NCBI GenBank assembly: GCA_910589595.1
Contig: CAJUTM010000022.1
Span: 1 to 53,559 of the forward strand
Direction of reading: 5' to 3'
Source: an uncultured Eubacterium sp.
GTDB taxonomy: Bacteria; Bacillota; Clostridia; Lachnospirales; Lachnospiraceae
DNA length: 53,559 bases
Program-made: the position numbers and the translations under genes
The notes under the pieces: generated by a model
The model's database searches: none
What the model was told of the DNA's origin: nothing
What the model saw: the letters and a program-made list of their open reading frames with translations, nothing else
Shown here: piece after piece, positions 40,552 through 49,236 of the stretch
How the letters are laid out: every line of letters starts with the position of its first letter
How positions within the stretch are numbered: the first letter of the stretch is position 1

Positions 40552-41277
40552 TCATTGTCTTTGTAAGATACATTTTTTCCTCATGCTGCCCAATACCCGC
40601 TTTTCCAGACGGCTCACCTGAACCTGACTCAGCCCCAGTATACCGGCGATTTGCGTCTGCGTTTTTTCTTCAAAATAGCGCATATGAATAATCTGTCTTT
40701 CCTGCTCGTCCAGCTCTGCCAGCAACTGCTCAAGTAAAAGTTGATTGACTACCGTTTCCGCCTCGTCTTTGTCTGACGGTATGCGTTCCATCAGCGATAT
40801 TTCGCTTCCCTCCTTCTGATAGACGGTCTTGTGTAAAGATTCTACTTCGTTTCCGGCCTCCAGCGCCAGAACAATATCCTCCCTCTTCATCTCCGTCGCC
40901 GCACTTAATTCCTCCAGTGTTGCTTCCCGCCCTAATTCGGCCGCGAGACTCTCGGCCACACGCCTTATATGAATCCCATTCTCTTTCAGCGTCCGGCTCA
41001 CTTTTACCATCCCATCGTCACGCATAAAACGCTTAATCTCCCCGCTTATCATAGGAACGGCATACGTGGAAAATTTGACGTCAAAATTCCAATTAAAATT
41101 ATCGACTGCCTTAATGAGGCCGATGGCTCCGATTTGGCGCAAATCTTCCAAATCATGCCCTCTGCCGGCAAACCGTTTTACAATACTATACACCAATGGC
41201 ATATTTTCCTTTATCACCTGTTCTCTCGCCAATTTATCCCCTGCTCGTGAACGTTTAATCAGTTCTATGGTTTCCAT
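40552..41277 (-). CDS. sigF: Sporulation sigma factor SigF
   Basis: 241 residues. First forespore-specific sigma factor. Region 2 core is DLEDLRQIGAIGLIKAVDNFNW with DVKFSTYAVPMISGEIKRFMRDDG; region 3 follows (SRTLKENGIHIRRVAESLAAELGREATLEEL) and region 4 carries the helix-turn-helix TQTQIAGILGLSQVQVSRLEKRVL. It is held inactive by SpoIIAB and freed by SpoIIAA. ATG at 41277 follows GGGAG at 7 nt. The order spoIIAA-spoIIAB-sigF with 12 bp spacing is the canonical spoIIA operon. Confidence 0.97.
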   Translation of the reverse strand: METIELIKRSRAGDKLAREQVIKENMPLVYSIVKRFAGRGHDLEDLRQIGAIGLIKAVDNFNWNFDVKFSTYAVPMISGEIKRFMRDDGMVKVSRTLKENGIHIRRVAESLAAELGREATLEELSAATEMKREDIVLALEAGNEVESLHKTVYQKEGSEISLMERIPSDKDEAETVVNQLLLEQLLAELDEQERQIIHMRYFEEKTQTQIAGILGLSQVQVSRLEKRVLGSMRKKCILQRQ

Positions 41278-41289
41278 TGGCAAACTCCC

Positions 41290-41730
41290 TCAAGTCAATA
41301 CAAATGCACTATATATTTTTTTCTTCATAACGATTGTCGTTCCCTGAGCGGGATGGGAGTCCACGCGCAATTCGTCCATGAATGCCTCCATAAAGGCAAA
41401 TCCCATCCCCGAGCGCTCCATCTCCGGACGCGTTGTATATAACGGCTCCATCGCCTTTTCAATATCCGGAATACCGACTCCCCAATCCTGCACTTCAATG
41501 CCAATCGTAGTATCTTCAATCCAGCTATGTATGCGGATTTTCCCCTGTTTTCCCTCATATCCGTGAATGATTGCATTCGTAACCGCCTCGGATACGGCAG
41601 TCTTCACATCCGCGAGTTCTTCCAATGTCGGGTCCAGTCTGGCAAGAAAGGCAGCTACTACCGTTCTCGCCAGACTCTCATTTTCCGAACTGCTGTCAAA
41701 TTCAAATGTAATTTCTGTCTTTTCCATCAT
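41290..41730 (-). CDS. spoIIAB: Anti-sigma F factor and kinase SpoIIAB
   Basis: 146 residues, GHKL-type ATPase/serine kinase. N-box AVSEAVTNAIIHGYEG, G1 VQDWGVGIPD and G2 ERSGMGFAFMEAFMD are present. It binds SigF, and phosphorylates SpoIIAA, so that sigma-F acts only in the forespore. ATG at 41730 overlaps the spoIIAA stop (ATGA), which keeps the two products in balance. A second ATG follows immediately and either may be used. Confidence 0.97.
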   Translation of the reverse strand: MMEKTEITFEFDSSSENESLARTVVAAFLARLDPTLEELADVKTAVSEAVTNAIIHGYEGKQGKIRIHSWIEDTTIGIEVQDWGVGIPDIEKAMEPLYTTRPEMERSGMGFAFMEAFMDELRVDSHPAQGTTIVMKKKIYSAFVLT

Positions 41731-42056
41731 AACGACTCTGTCCTTTCCTGATATTTCGGTATAATACGGTATAGGCCCGACATTTGAAAAATGCGGTCAA
41801 CATTTTTGCCGATTCCGGTTACAAAAGTGCAACCGCCGAGAAAATTCATCTTCCGGTGCCGGCCCATCACCATACCGATTCCCGAACTATCCATAAAAGT
41901 AATTCCGGAAAAATCAAATACAAGCGTGCGTATACTTCCTTTCTCGATTTGCATGTCCACCATGCGGCTGACCTGCGCCGCAATATGATGGTCAAGCTCC
42001 TGACTGATGTGTACCGTCATCTGTGAGCCGTTGCGCTCCATTGTAAATTGCTCCAT
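41727..42056 (-). CDS. spoIIAA: Anti-anti-sigma factor SpoIIAA
   Basis: 109 residues, STAS domain. The phosphorylated serine is in FMDSSGIGMVMGRH, where SpoIIAB phosphorylates and SpoIIE dephosphorylates. Free SpoIIAA releases SigF from SpoIIAB. ATG at 42056 follows AGGAGG at 11 nt; an ATG five codons on is possible. Only about 25 bp separate it from the terminator of the previous gene, and I could not find a sigma-H promoter there, so the operon promoter may lie inside or before that terminator. Confidence 0.95.
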   Translation of the reverse strand: MEQFTMERNGSQMTVHISQELDHHIAAQVSRMVDMQIEKGSIRTLVFDFSGITFMDSSGIGMVMGRHRKMNFLGGCTFVTGIGKNVDRIFQMSGLYRIIPKYQERTESL

Positions 42057-42080
42057 ATCTCATACATCCTCCTGCTACTA

Positions 42081-42123
42081 AAAATAAAAAGACTTACAAA
42101 AGAACCTGTCTTCCGTAAGTCTT
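42081..42123 (-). terminator. Rho-independent terminator between the TPR gene and spoIIAA
   Basis: Minus strand AAGACTTAC and GTAAGTCTT form a 9-bp stem with a 17-nt loop, then TTTTATTTTT. It lies 30 bp after the TPR protein stop and 25 bp before the spoIIAA ribosome site. Confidence 0.8.
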
Positions 42124-42152
42124 CTAAATCTGCCTATTTGATTTATCCCCTG

Positions 42153-43583
42153 TTACTCTGCTGCCGGAGAAGCGGTCGCTCCCGCGTCGTCATCTTTAAG
42201 CGCCTCTTTGACTTCCGCCAGACGCGTCTCCGCCTGTGCCGCCAAAGCCGTCGTATCGTTGACTTTAATCGCCTTTTCATACCACTTCTTCGCATTTTTC
42301 ATATCGTTCTGTTTCTGATAACAATATGCCATATAATACATCGCTGACTGATTTTCTTTATCCAGTTTTAATACTTTCTTAAATGTAGTAACCGCACTGC
42401 TGTATGACTGCCGCATGGCACTTCTTCCCTGCGATACCAGCTGCGAAATCTGGGCTTGCGTGACCGCCCCAATCTTCGTATACAGCGTCTGTGCTTCCTC
42501 CGTCGCAAAGTCGGTCTTTTTACAGCCGGCAACTTCTACCGCCGCCTGAATCTTGTCATTGTTCAGATAATACTGTAAACCTTTGAGCAGTTTCTCATAA
42601 CTGCCGGACTGCTTCTGCGCCTGAGAATCGGCGTCCTGTATTTGCTTTTTCAGTCCCTTTAGTTCTTCTTCCAGTTCGTTTTTTTCTTTCTCCAAACCGG
42701 AAATCTGCGAAGACTGCACAGCCAGCTGCTCATTGGTATCCGACATCTGCGTACCGTTGTCGTTACTCTTCTGTAACGTCGGCTGGATTAGTATAAAGGA
42801 CACGGCAAGTCCTAAAATAACGCCGATAATCACATAGAGAACAGGCATTAGAGATTTCTTCTCCTCTTTGTAAGAGCCAACCGGAGTGACATTTGCCAGA
42901 GGGTCTTTCTTGGGAGCTTTTTTCACTGTTCCCATATCTTTTGCCCTGTTGGAGCCACTGCCAATCTTCTCGCCAACCTCCTGCATATAGCGAAGCGTAG
43001 TCGTATTGTTAAAATCAATCCTGCCCACCCGATTCAGACACTTCGCCGCTTTCTGGTAATCTTCATCGTGAATATACAAAAGTGCGAGCAACTGCTGTGC
43101 CCGAACAAAATGGGCATTTAAACTGACGACCTTTTTTAACTGGATGATGGCCAAATCCTCGTTTCCGGATTTGACCGCCGACAACGCGGAATTGTATTTC
43201 TTAATCGTCTGGTTCGTGGCGTCCAGCGCCGTCTGGTTCTTCTGAATAATATTAATATAATAGTCGGCCTCATTATCGTCCGGCTGTAAATATTTACTCA
43301 ACACCCATTCGCTGAGAGCGGCTACCGTCTCGCCCATCTCATAATAAATCAGTCCCAGTAAATTTCTTGCATTAGCATTTTTTTTATCGAACTGCAAACT
43401 CTTTTTCAGAACCACTATGGCTCCTGACAAATCCCGAACCCGTGCTTTCTCCAGACCTATATTGTAATAAGTATTGGAAAGTCTGCGCACAAAGTACATC
43501 ACAGATAAGTCTTGTCCACAAAAACTGCACTGCACAGCAGCTTCCCTGACTGTGGCGTCACATCTCGGACATCTCATTGTCAT
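42153..43583 (-). CDS. Zinc-ribbon, TPR-repeat membrane protein
   Basis: 476 residues. A zinc ribbon opens the protein (CPRC at 5-8 and CSFC near 19-22). TPR-like helical repeats follow (about 35-190), a linker, one membrane segment (about 245-267), a coiled coil (about 285-320) and a second TPR set (about 325-455) with AMYYMAYCYQKQNDMKNAKKWYEKAI. The tail is Ala/Asp/Glu rich. The zinc ribbon and first TPR set should be cytoplasmic, the coiled coil and second set outside. Such proteins scaffold complexes; the partner is unknown. ATG at 43583 follows GGGAGG at 4 nt; an ATG two codons on is 10 nt away. It lies 18 bp behind the 47-residue gene and directly before the spoIIA operon. Confidence 0.82.
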   Translation of the reverse strand: MTMRCPRCDATVREAAVQCSFCGQDLSVMYFVRRLSNTYYNIGLEKARVRDLSGAIVVLKKSLQFDKKNANARNLLGLIYYEMGETVAALSEWVLSKYLQPDDNEADYYINIIQKNQTALDATNQTIKKYNSALSAVKSGNEDLAIIQLKKVVSLNAHFVRAQQLLALLYIHDEDYQKAAKCLNRVGRIDFNNTTTLRYMQEVGEKIGSGSNRAKDMGTVKKAPKKDPLANVTPVGSYKEEKKSLMPVLYVIIGVILGLAVSFILIQPTLQKSNDNGTQMSDTNEQLAVQSSQISGLEKEKNELEEELKGLKKQIQDADSQAQKQSGSYEKLLKGLQYYLNNDKIQAAVEVAGCKKTDFATEEAQTLYTKIGAVTQAQISQLVSQGRSAMRQSYSSAVTTFKKVLKLDKENQSAMYYMAYCYQKQNDMKNAKKWYEKAIKVNDTTALAAQAETRLAEVKEALKDDDAGATASPAAE

Positions 43584-43601
43584 GCTTCCTCCCTATCTGT
43601 A

Positions 43602-43745
43602 TTACAAAGTTCCCTTGGCATCCTGAATCAGTTCTTTTATAATATCTGTCACATCTGCTAAATTATTATTATATACAACGTCTTCCACTTGTTCTACATC
43701 CATGCTCGGCTGGAATTTCTCAAGTTCCTTTTCAAAATTCAGCAT
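43602..43745 (-). CDS. Small acidic protein, 47 aa, upstream of the TPR gene
   Basis: Begins MLNFEKELEKFQPSMDVEQV; it is acidic and predicted helical, without membrane segment or signal. ATG at 43745 follows AGGAGG at 8 nt, an unusually good ribosome site for so short a frame, and the frame ends 18 bp before the TPR gene. Family unknown to me. The tight spacing suggests joint translation with the zinc-ribbon/TPR protein, perhaps as a partner. Confidence 0.65.
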   Translation of the reverse strand: MLNFEKELEKFQPSMDVEQVEDVVYNNNLADVTDIIKELIQDAKGTL

Positions 43746-43842
43746 TCTCACGCCCTCCTAAATTATACTCTTAGCAATTATCGGTATTTTCGATTCTCCA
43801 TGTAACAATAATACAGATTTTCATTCTAAAAAGCAAGTAAGA

Positions 43843-43864
43843 AATGTCGGAAAAATTCGACATT
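43843..43864 (-). terminator. Hairpin after valS
   Basis: Minus strand AATGTCG and CGACATT, 7 bp with an 8-nt loop, directly after the valS stop and followed by TTCTTAC. The T tract is poor, so termination may be partial. Confidence 0.5.
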
Positions 43865-46513
43865 TTACCGGAGCTGCTGCAAGCGTTCCCTGACTTGCGC
43901 CATCATGCCCTGATATTTCTCTAACTTTTTCTGCTCTTCTTCAATTTTCTTTTCCGGCGCTTTGCTGACAAAATTCGGATTGTTCAGCATACCCTCGCAA
44001 CGCTTAATTTCCGACTCCAGTTTTTTCTCTTCTTTCTGAAGACGCACCACTTCTTTCTCAATGTCAACCAGTTCGGCAAACGGAATGTAAATGGCGCCGT
44101 CCGTAATCACTACGGAAACAGCGTCTTCGTCAACGCCCTCTTTTGTCTTCTGGAATTTCACGTCGCTGGCCAGACCTAGGGTGGCAAAAAATACTTTACT
44201 CTCCTCAAAAATATCGAGCACCTGCTGTTGTTCCGATACGACAATAACACAGGCTTTTTTGCTCGGAGGCACGTTCATCTCCCCGCGGATGTTGCGGATT
44301 CCTTTTACCGCTTCTTTAATGCGCTCGACTTTCGCCTCTTCCTCCGCAAACACGCGCTCCTCTGTATACACCGGCCAGTCGCTCACCATAATCGACTGTT
44401 CTTCGTCACCGAGCAGAGTACAGTAAATTTCTTCCGTAATAAACGGCATATACGGGTGCAGCAGTTTCAGAGCGTCTGTCAGCACTGCCCGCAGCGTATA
44501 GAGCGCGGCCGCTTTCGTGTCATCCTCTTCATTATAGAGGCGGGGTTTCACCATCTCGATATACCAGTCGCAAAACTCTTCCCAAATAAAATCATAAATT
44601 TTCTGTACGGCAATTCCGAGGTCAAATGTATCCATCAACGCCGTGACCTCTTTTGTGAGGTTATTAACTTTAGATAAAATCCATTTATCCGCCTGTGTCA
44701 GGTCGTCTTTCGACACACTGTCATAATCAAGCCCCTCGTTTTGCTCAAAGTTCATCATAATAAAGCGGGAGGCATTCCATACTTTATTGGCAAAGTTCCG
44801 GCTGGCTTCGACGCGCTCCCAGTAGAAACGCATATCGTTCCCCGGCGCATTTCCCGTCACTAAAGTAAGGCGCAGAGCATCCGCTCCATATTTATCAATC
44901 ACTTCTAACGGGTCGATACCGTTGCCGAGCGATTTACTCATCTTGCGCCCCTGCGAGTCGCGTACGAGCCCGTGAATAAGAACGGTGTCAAATGGCACCT
45001 GTCCGGTGTGCTCCAACCCGCTAAACATCATGCGCATAACCCAGAACGGAATGATATCGTAACCTGTCACTAATGTATTGGTCGGATAAAAATAGTTCAT
45101 TTCCTCTGTGTCATCCGGCCAGCCAAGCGTGGAAAACGGCCAGAGCGCCGAACTAAACCATGTATCCAGTGTGTCCTCGTCCTGACGCATTGGTTTTCCG
45201 CATTTGGCACAGGTGCACTGATTTTCTTTTGTAACCGCAATCTCGCCGCAGTCATCACAATAAAAGGCAGGAATCTGATGTCCCCACCAGAGCTGTCGCG
45301 AGATACACCAGTCGCGGATATTCTCCAGCCAGTGGAAATAGGTCTTATTAAAATGTTCCGGCACAAATTTTGTCTTTCCCTCTTTTACCGCGTCAATGGC
45401 GGGGCCGGCAAGCGGTTTCATCTTTACAAACCACTGTTTGGAAACGCGCGGCTCTACCGTCGTACCGCAGCGATAACAAGTTCCCACATTGTGGTCGTGG
45501 TCTTCCACGCAAATCAGCGCGCCTTCAGCTTGCAAGTCCTCCACAATAGCCTTGCGCGCCTCATATCTGTCCATACCGGCATATTTCTCATAGTCGTCTA
45601 CAATCTTGGCGTCGTCTGTCATTATGTTTATCATTGGCAAATCGTGACGCAGTCCTACTTCAAAGTCGTTCGGGTCGTGCGCCGGCGTAATCTTAACGAC
45701 ACCGGTTCCAAATTCCATATCTACATAGTCGTCGGCAATCAACGGGATTTCACGGTGAACAAGAGGAAGTATGAGCATCTTGCCAATCTTGTCCTTGTAT
45801 CTTTCATCATTCGGATTTACGGCCACTGCAGTATCGCCAAGCAATGTCTCCGGACGCGTCGTAGCCAGACTGATAGAACCGCTTCCGTCGGCAAATGGAT
45901 AACGCAAATGCCAGAAATGCCCCTTTTGGTCTTCATACTCAACTTCGGCGTCGGAAATGGAAGTCAGGCAGTGCGGACACCAGTTAATGATGCGCTCGCC
46001 ACGATAGATGAGACCCTTTTTATAGAGATTGACAAACACTTCTTTGACCGCCTTATTACATCCCTCATCCATCGTGAATCTCTCTCTCTCCCAATCACAG
46101 GACGAACCCATCTTTTTCAATTGGGAGACAATACGACCGCCATACGTGGCTTTCCAATCCCATGCACGCTCCAAGAACCCCTCGCGCCCAATGTCTTCTT
46201 TCGAAAGACCCTCCTCTTTCATATTTTCAACAATCTTTGCCTCCGTGGCAATGGACGCGTGGTCTGTCCCCGGCATCCACAATGTCTCATATCCCTGCAT
46301 TCTCTTGGTGCGGATTATGATATCCTGCAAAGTATTGTCCAGCGCATGACCCATATGAAGCTGTCCTGTAATATTGGGCGGCGGGATGACAATCGTATAT
46401 GGTTTTTTATTAGCATTAACCTCCGCATGAAAATATTTTTTATTTATCCATTTCGCATACAAACGCTCTTCAATCTCCGCAGGATTGTATGTCTTTCCCA
46501 GTTCTTTCTTCAC
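43865..46513 (-). CDS. valS: Valyl-tRNA synthetase
   Basis: 882 residues, class Ia synthetase that charges tRNA-Val. The HIGH signature is in PPPNITGQLHMGHAL (about 44-58) and the KMSKS loop in GRKMSKSLGNGIDP. The editing domain (TTRPETLLGDTAVAVNP), zinc-finger-like CxxC pairs in the CP region (CDDCGEI, CAKCGKP), anticodon-binding domain and a C-terminal coiled coil (VVRLQKEEKKLESEIKRCEG) are all in order. GTG at 46513 follows GAGAGG at 7 nt. Only 55 bp separate it from the sugar-kinase gene, and no T-box leader fits there, so it is likely read through from the upstream genes. Confidence 0.97.
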   Translation of the reverse strand: MKKELGKTYNPAEIEERLYAKWINKKYFHAEVNANKKPYTIVIPPPNITGQLHMGHALDNTLQDIIIRTKRMQGYETLWMPGTDHASIATEAKIVENMKEEGLSKEDIGREGFLERAWDWKATYGGRIVSQLKKMGSSCDWERERFTMDEGCNKAVKEVFVNLYKKGLIYRGERIINWCPHCLTSISDAEVEYEDQKGHFWHLRYPFADGSGSISLATTRPETLLGDTAVAVNPNDERYKDKIGKMLILPLVHREIPLIADDYVDMEFGTGVVKITPAHDPNDFEVGLRHDLPMINIMTDDAKIVDDYEKYAGMDRYEARKAIVEDLQAEGALICVEDHDHNVGTCYRCGTTVEPRVSKQWFVKMKPLAGPAIDAVKEGKTKFVPEHFNKTYFHWLENIRDWCISRQLWWGHQIPAFYCDDCGEIAVTKENQCTCAKCGKPMRQDEDTLDTWFSSALWPFSTLGWPDDTEEMNYFYPTNTLVTGYDIIPFWVMRMMFSGLEHTGQVPFDTVLIHGLVRDSQGRKMSKSLGNGIDPLEVIDKYGADALRLTLVTGNAPGNDMRFYWERVEASRNFANKVWNASRFIMMNFEQNEGLDYDSVSKDDLTQADKWILSKVNNLTKEVTALMDTFDLGIAVQKIYDFIWEEFCDWYIEMVKPRLYNEEDDTKAAALYTLRAVLTDALKLLHPYMPFITEEIYCTLLGDEEQSIMVSDWPVYTEERVFAEEEAKVERIKEAVKGIRNIRGEMNVPPSKKACVIVVSEQQQVLDIFEESKVFFATLGLASDVKFQKTKEGVDEDAVSVVITDGAIYIPFAELVDIEKEVVRLQKEEKKLESEIKRCEGMLNNPNFVSKAPEKKIEEEQKKLEKYQGMMAQVRERLQQLR

Positions 46514-46567
46514 TTCGTTACCTCTCTTTCTGTGTCTTCCGCGAAATCCCGTTATGGATACTTGATG

Positions 46568-48157
46568 TTATTTCATGGAATCCACGGCCGCTCTCTCAAT
46601 CGGAAGACCGGCTTTATAAATCTGAATAAAGTCGTCAAATCCTTTGACTCCTTGCGGATTCGGAGCCAGCTCGCTCCCCTCCTGTCCGGCAAATACCTTT
46701 GCATTCAGATAATCGCCAAGGCTTTCGCCCTGTGTGTTAATCATATAAGCAGCCAACACGGCAATTCCCCATGCGCCGCCCTCTCCCGCTGTCTCCATGA
46801 CGGAAATCGGCGTATTCATCGCGTCTGCGAGAATCTGCTGTCCGACACCTTTTGTTTTGAAAAGCCCGCCATGTCCGAGCAGTTTGTCTATCTGTACCTT
46901 TTCTTCTTTCAGCAAAAGGTCCATTCCTATCTTTAACGCTCCCAGAGACGTATATAAATTCACCCGCATAAAGTTTGCCAGATTAAATTTACTGTTCGGC
47001 GTGCGCACAAAGAGCGGACGACCTTCTTCCATACCGGTAATATTTTCTCCGGATATGTAGTTATAGGCAAGAAGATTACCGCCGTCGGCGTCTCCCTCCA
47101 TCGCTTTGTTATAAAGCGTGCCAAACAGCTTGTTCATATCCACTTCCATACCGAAGCTCTCTGCAAACTCTTTGAAAATATTAACCCATGCATTCAAATC
47201 CGACGTACAGTTATTGCAGTGTACCATTGCCACCAAATCACCGGAAGGCGTCGTCACTAAATCCAGTTCCGGATATACTTTCGATAATTCTTTCTCCAAT
47301 ACGACCATGGAGAATACCGATGTTCCTGCCGACACGTTACCGGTGCGGCGCGCCACACTGTTCGTAGCTACCATACCCGTGCCGGCATCTCCCTCCGGTG
47401 GACAGAGCGGAGTGCCCGCTTCCAGAGCGCCGGAAACATCAAGCAGTTTCGCGCCCTCTTCCGTCAGGGTTCCGGCATTTTCTCCAGCCGTCAGCACTTC
47501 TGGGAAAATATCTGACAATTTCCAGCCAAAATTCTTATCGGCAATAGCGTCGTCAAATTGTTTTACCATTTTCTCATCAAATTTTCCTGTGGCAATATCA
47601 ATCGGGAACATACCGGACGCCTCGCCAACGCCAAGCACTTTTTTGCCTGTGAGTTTCCAATGAATATAACCGGCAAGCGTCGTCTGGAAACAGATATCTT
47701 TTACATGCTCTTCCCCATTGAGAATCGCCTGATACAGATGTGCGATACTCCAACGCTGTGGAATATTATAATTGAAGAGCGCCGTCAGCTTCTCAGAAGC
47801 CTCTTCCGTTATGGAGTTGCGCCATGTGCGGAACGGCACTAAAATTTCATCGTCTGCGCCAAACGCCATATATCCGTGCATCATCGCACTGAAGCCGATG
47901 GCCGCCAGCTTTGTCACCGTAACACCGTACTTTTCTTTTACATCCTTTAACATATCCTGATAACTGTCCTGCAGACCATTCCAAATCATATCAATACTGT
48001 AAGTCCAAATCCCATCGACAAGCTGATTTTCCCACTCATGGCTTCCGGACGCTATCGGCGTATGATTTTCATCAATCAACACCGCCTTGATTCGCGTAGA
48101 ACCAAACTCAATCCCCAATACTGCTTTTCCACTTTCAATTACCGTTTTTGTACTCAT
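46568..48157 (-). CDS. FGGY-family carbohydrate kinase
   Basis: 529 residues, sugar kinase of the hexokinase/actin superfamily. N-terminal phosphate-binding motif GIEFGSTRIKAVLID and a C-terminal ATP site with GHGGLFKTKGVGQQILADAMN and ETAGEGGAWGIAVLAAY. The central GDAGTGMVATNSVARRTGNVSAGTS holds the catalytic Asp and glycine loop. Xylulose, ribulose or a related ketose or polyol is the probable substrate; the length is nearer to ribulokinase-like members than to xylulokinase (about 490-500). No araA, araD or xylA is next to it; galE and galK lie upstream. ATG at 48157 follows GGAGG at 9 nt. It may form one transcript with galK, galE and valS. Confidence 0.85.
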   Translation of the reverse strand: MSTKTVIESGKAVLGIEFGSTRIKAVLIDENHTPIASGSHEWENQLVDGIWTYSIDMIWNGLQDSYQDMLKDVKEKYGVTVTKLAAIGFSAMMHGYMAFGADDEILVPFRTWRNSITEEASEKLTALFNYNIPQRWSIAHLYQAILNGEEHVKDICFQTTLAGYIHWKLTGKKVLGVGEASGMFPIDIATGKFDEKMVKQFDDAIADKNFGWKLSDIFPEVLTAGENAGTLTEEGAKLLDVSGALEAGTPLCPPEGDAGTGMVATNSVARRTGNVSAGTSVFSMVVLEKELSKVYPELDLVTTPSGDLVAMVHCNNCTSDLNAWVNIFKEFAESFGMEVDMNKLFGTLYNKAMEGDADGGNLLAYNYISGENITGMEEGRPLFVRTPNSKFNLANFMRVNLYTSLGALKIGMDLLLKEEKVQIDKLLGHGGLFKTKGVGQQILADAMNTPISVMETAGEGGAWGIAVLAAYMINTQGESLGDYLNAKVFAGQEGSELAPNPQGVKGFDDFIQIYKAGLPIERAAVDSMK

Positions 48158-48195
48158 TCTTCCATACCTCCATTTTTATTATCGACAAGCGATTT

Positions 48196-49194
48196 TTATT
48201 GATTCATCTTTGCAAAACGCCAAGAGTCTTCACACATTCTCTGCAAATCATACTTTGCTTCCCAGCCCAATTCGTCCTTTGCCTTTTTCGGGTTGGCATA
48301 GCAGGTTGCAATATCACCAGCGCGGCGCGGCTTGATGGAATATGGAATCGTAACGCCGTTTGCTGCTTCAAACGCTTTGACGATATCCAATACGCTGTAG
48401 CCGTTTCCCGTACCGAGATTATATATATTTACCCCATTCGCAGAGGTTGCTTTCTCTACTGCATTCACATGCCCTTTCGCCAAATCAACGACATGGATAT
48501 AATCCCTTACACCGGTGCCGTCCGGCGTGTCATAATCATTTCCAAAGACGCCGAGTTCCGGCAGCTTGCCAACTGCCACCTGCATAATATACGGCATCAG
48601 GTTATTCGGTATGCCGTTCGGACTCTCTCCGAGCAGACCGCTCTCATGGGCGCCAATCGGATTAAAGTAACGAAGCAGCACGACGCTCCATTCTTTATCC
48701 GGCACACATAAATCCGAAAGGATTCCCTCTAACATCAATTTCGTACTGCCGTAAGGGTTTGTTGTACTGAGTGGAAAATCTTCTGTAATCGGCACCGTTT
48801 CCGGCGAACCGTAAACCGTCGCTGAAGAGCTGAATATAATCTTTTTACAACCGTACTCATTCATCATCTCACAGAGGTTTAACGTACCCGCAATATTATT
48901 TTTGTAATACAGCAGAGGCTTTTCCACCGATTCACCGACCGCTTTCAGTCCTGCAAAATGGATAACCGCATCAAATGTATGCTCCGCAAATACCGGACGC
49001 ATACTCTCCTTGTCCAACATATCTGCCTTATAAAAGGTAATCTTCTTACCGGTAATCTTTTCTATCTTATCTACTACATCTCTCTTGGAATTGTATAAAT
49101 TGTCAAAGACGACAACCTCATATCCTTTCTGCAAAAGCTCTACGCACGTGTGAGAACCGATATATCCGGTTCCGCCTGTCACTAATATCTTCAT
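48196..49194 (-). CDS. galE: UDP-glucose 4-epimerase
   Basis: 332 residues, short-chain dehydrogenase fold; interconverts UDP-galactose and UDP-glucose with bound NAD. The NAD motif GGTGYIGSHTCVELL opens the protein, and the catalytic pair is in SSSATVYGSPE and NPYGSTKLMLE (Tyr and Lys). Other marks are NLYNSKRDVVDKIE and GVRDYIHVVDLAKGH. ATG at 49194 follows GGAGGG. It lies 42 bp after galK and has its own candidate promoter in the end of galK (49239-49268). It serves galactose catabolism and supplies UDP-sugars for the cell wall. Confidence 0.97.
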   Translation of the reverse strand: MKILVTGGTGYIGSHTCVELLQKGYEVVVFDNLYNSKRDVVDKIEKITGKKITFYKADMLDKESMRPVFAEHTFDAVIHFAGLKAVGESVEKPLLYYKNNIAGTLNLCEMMNEYGCKKIIFSSSATVYGSPETVPITEDFPLSTTNPYGSTKLMLEGILSDLCVPDKEWSVVLLRYFNPIGAHESGLLGESPNGIPNNLMPYIMQVAVGKLPELGVFGNDYDTPDGTGVRDYIHVVDLAKGHVNAVEKATSANGVNIYNLGTGNGYSVLDIVKAFEAANGVTIPYSIKPRRAGDIATCYANPKKAKDELGWEAKYDLQRMCEDSWRFAKMNQ

Positions 49195-49236
49195 TCTTTC
49201 CCTCCATTTCGATACTTTGGATTTACATAAGTAACT

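Noticed and set aside
40505..40554. Sigma-G promoter before the 51-residue gene and spoVAA
   Set aside because: A TGAATA is present at 40549-40554, but no CATnnTA-like -10 lies at the right distance.
43752..43770. TATAAT right before the 47-residue gene
   Set aside because: It overlaps the ribosome site region so that the transcript would start within or after AGGAGG; it cannot serve that gene.
45278..46936. Long plus-strand open frame (552 codons) across valS
   Set aside because: It is antisense to valS, lacks a ribosome site and reads as low-quality protein rich in Arg, His and Phe; valS motifs on the minus strand are complete.
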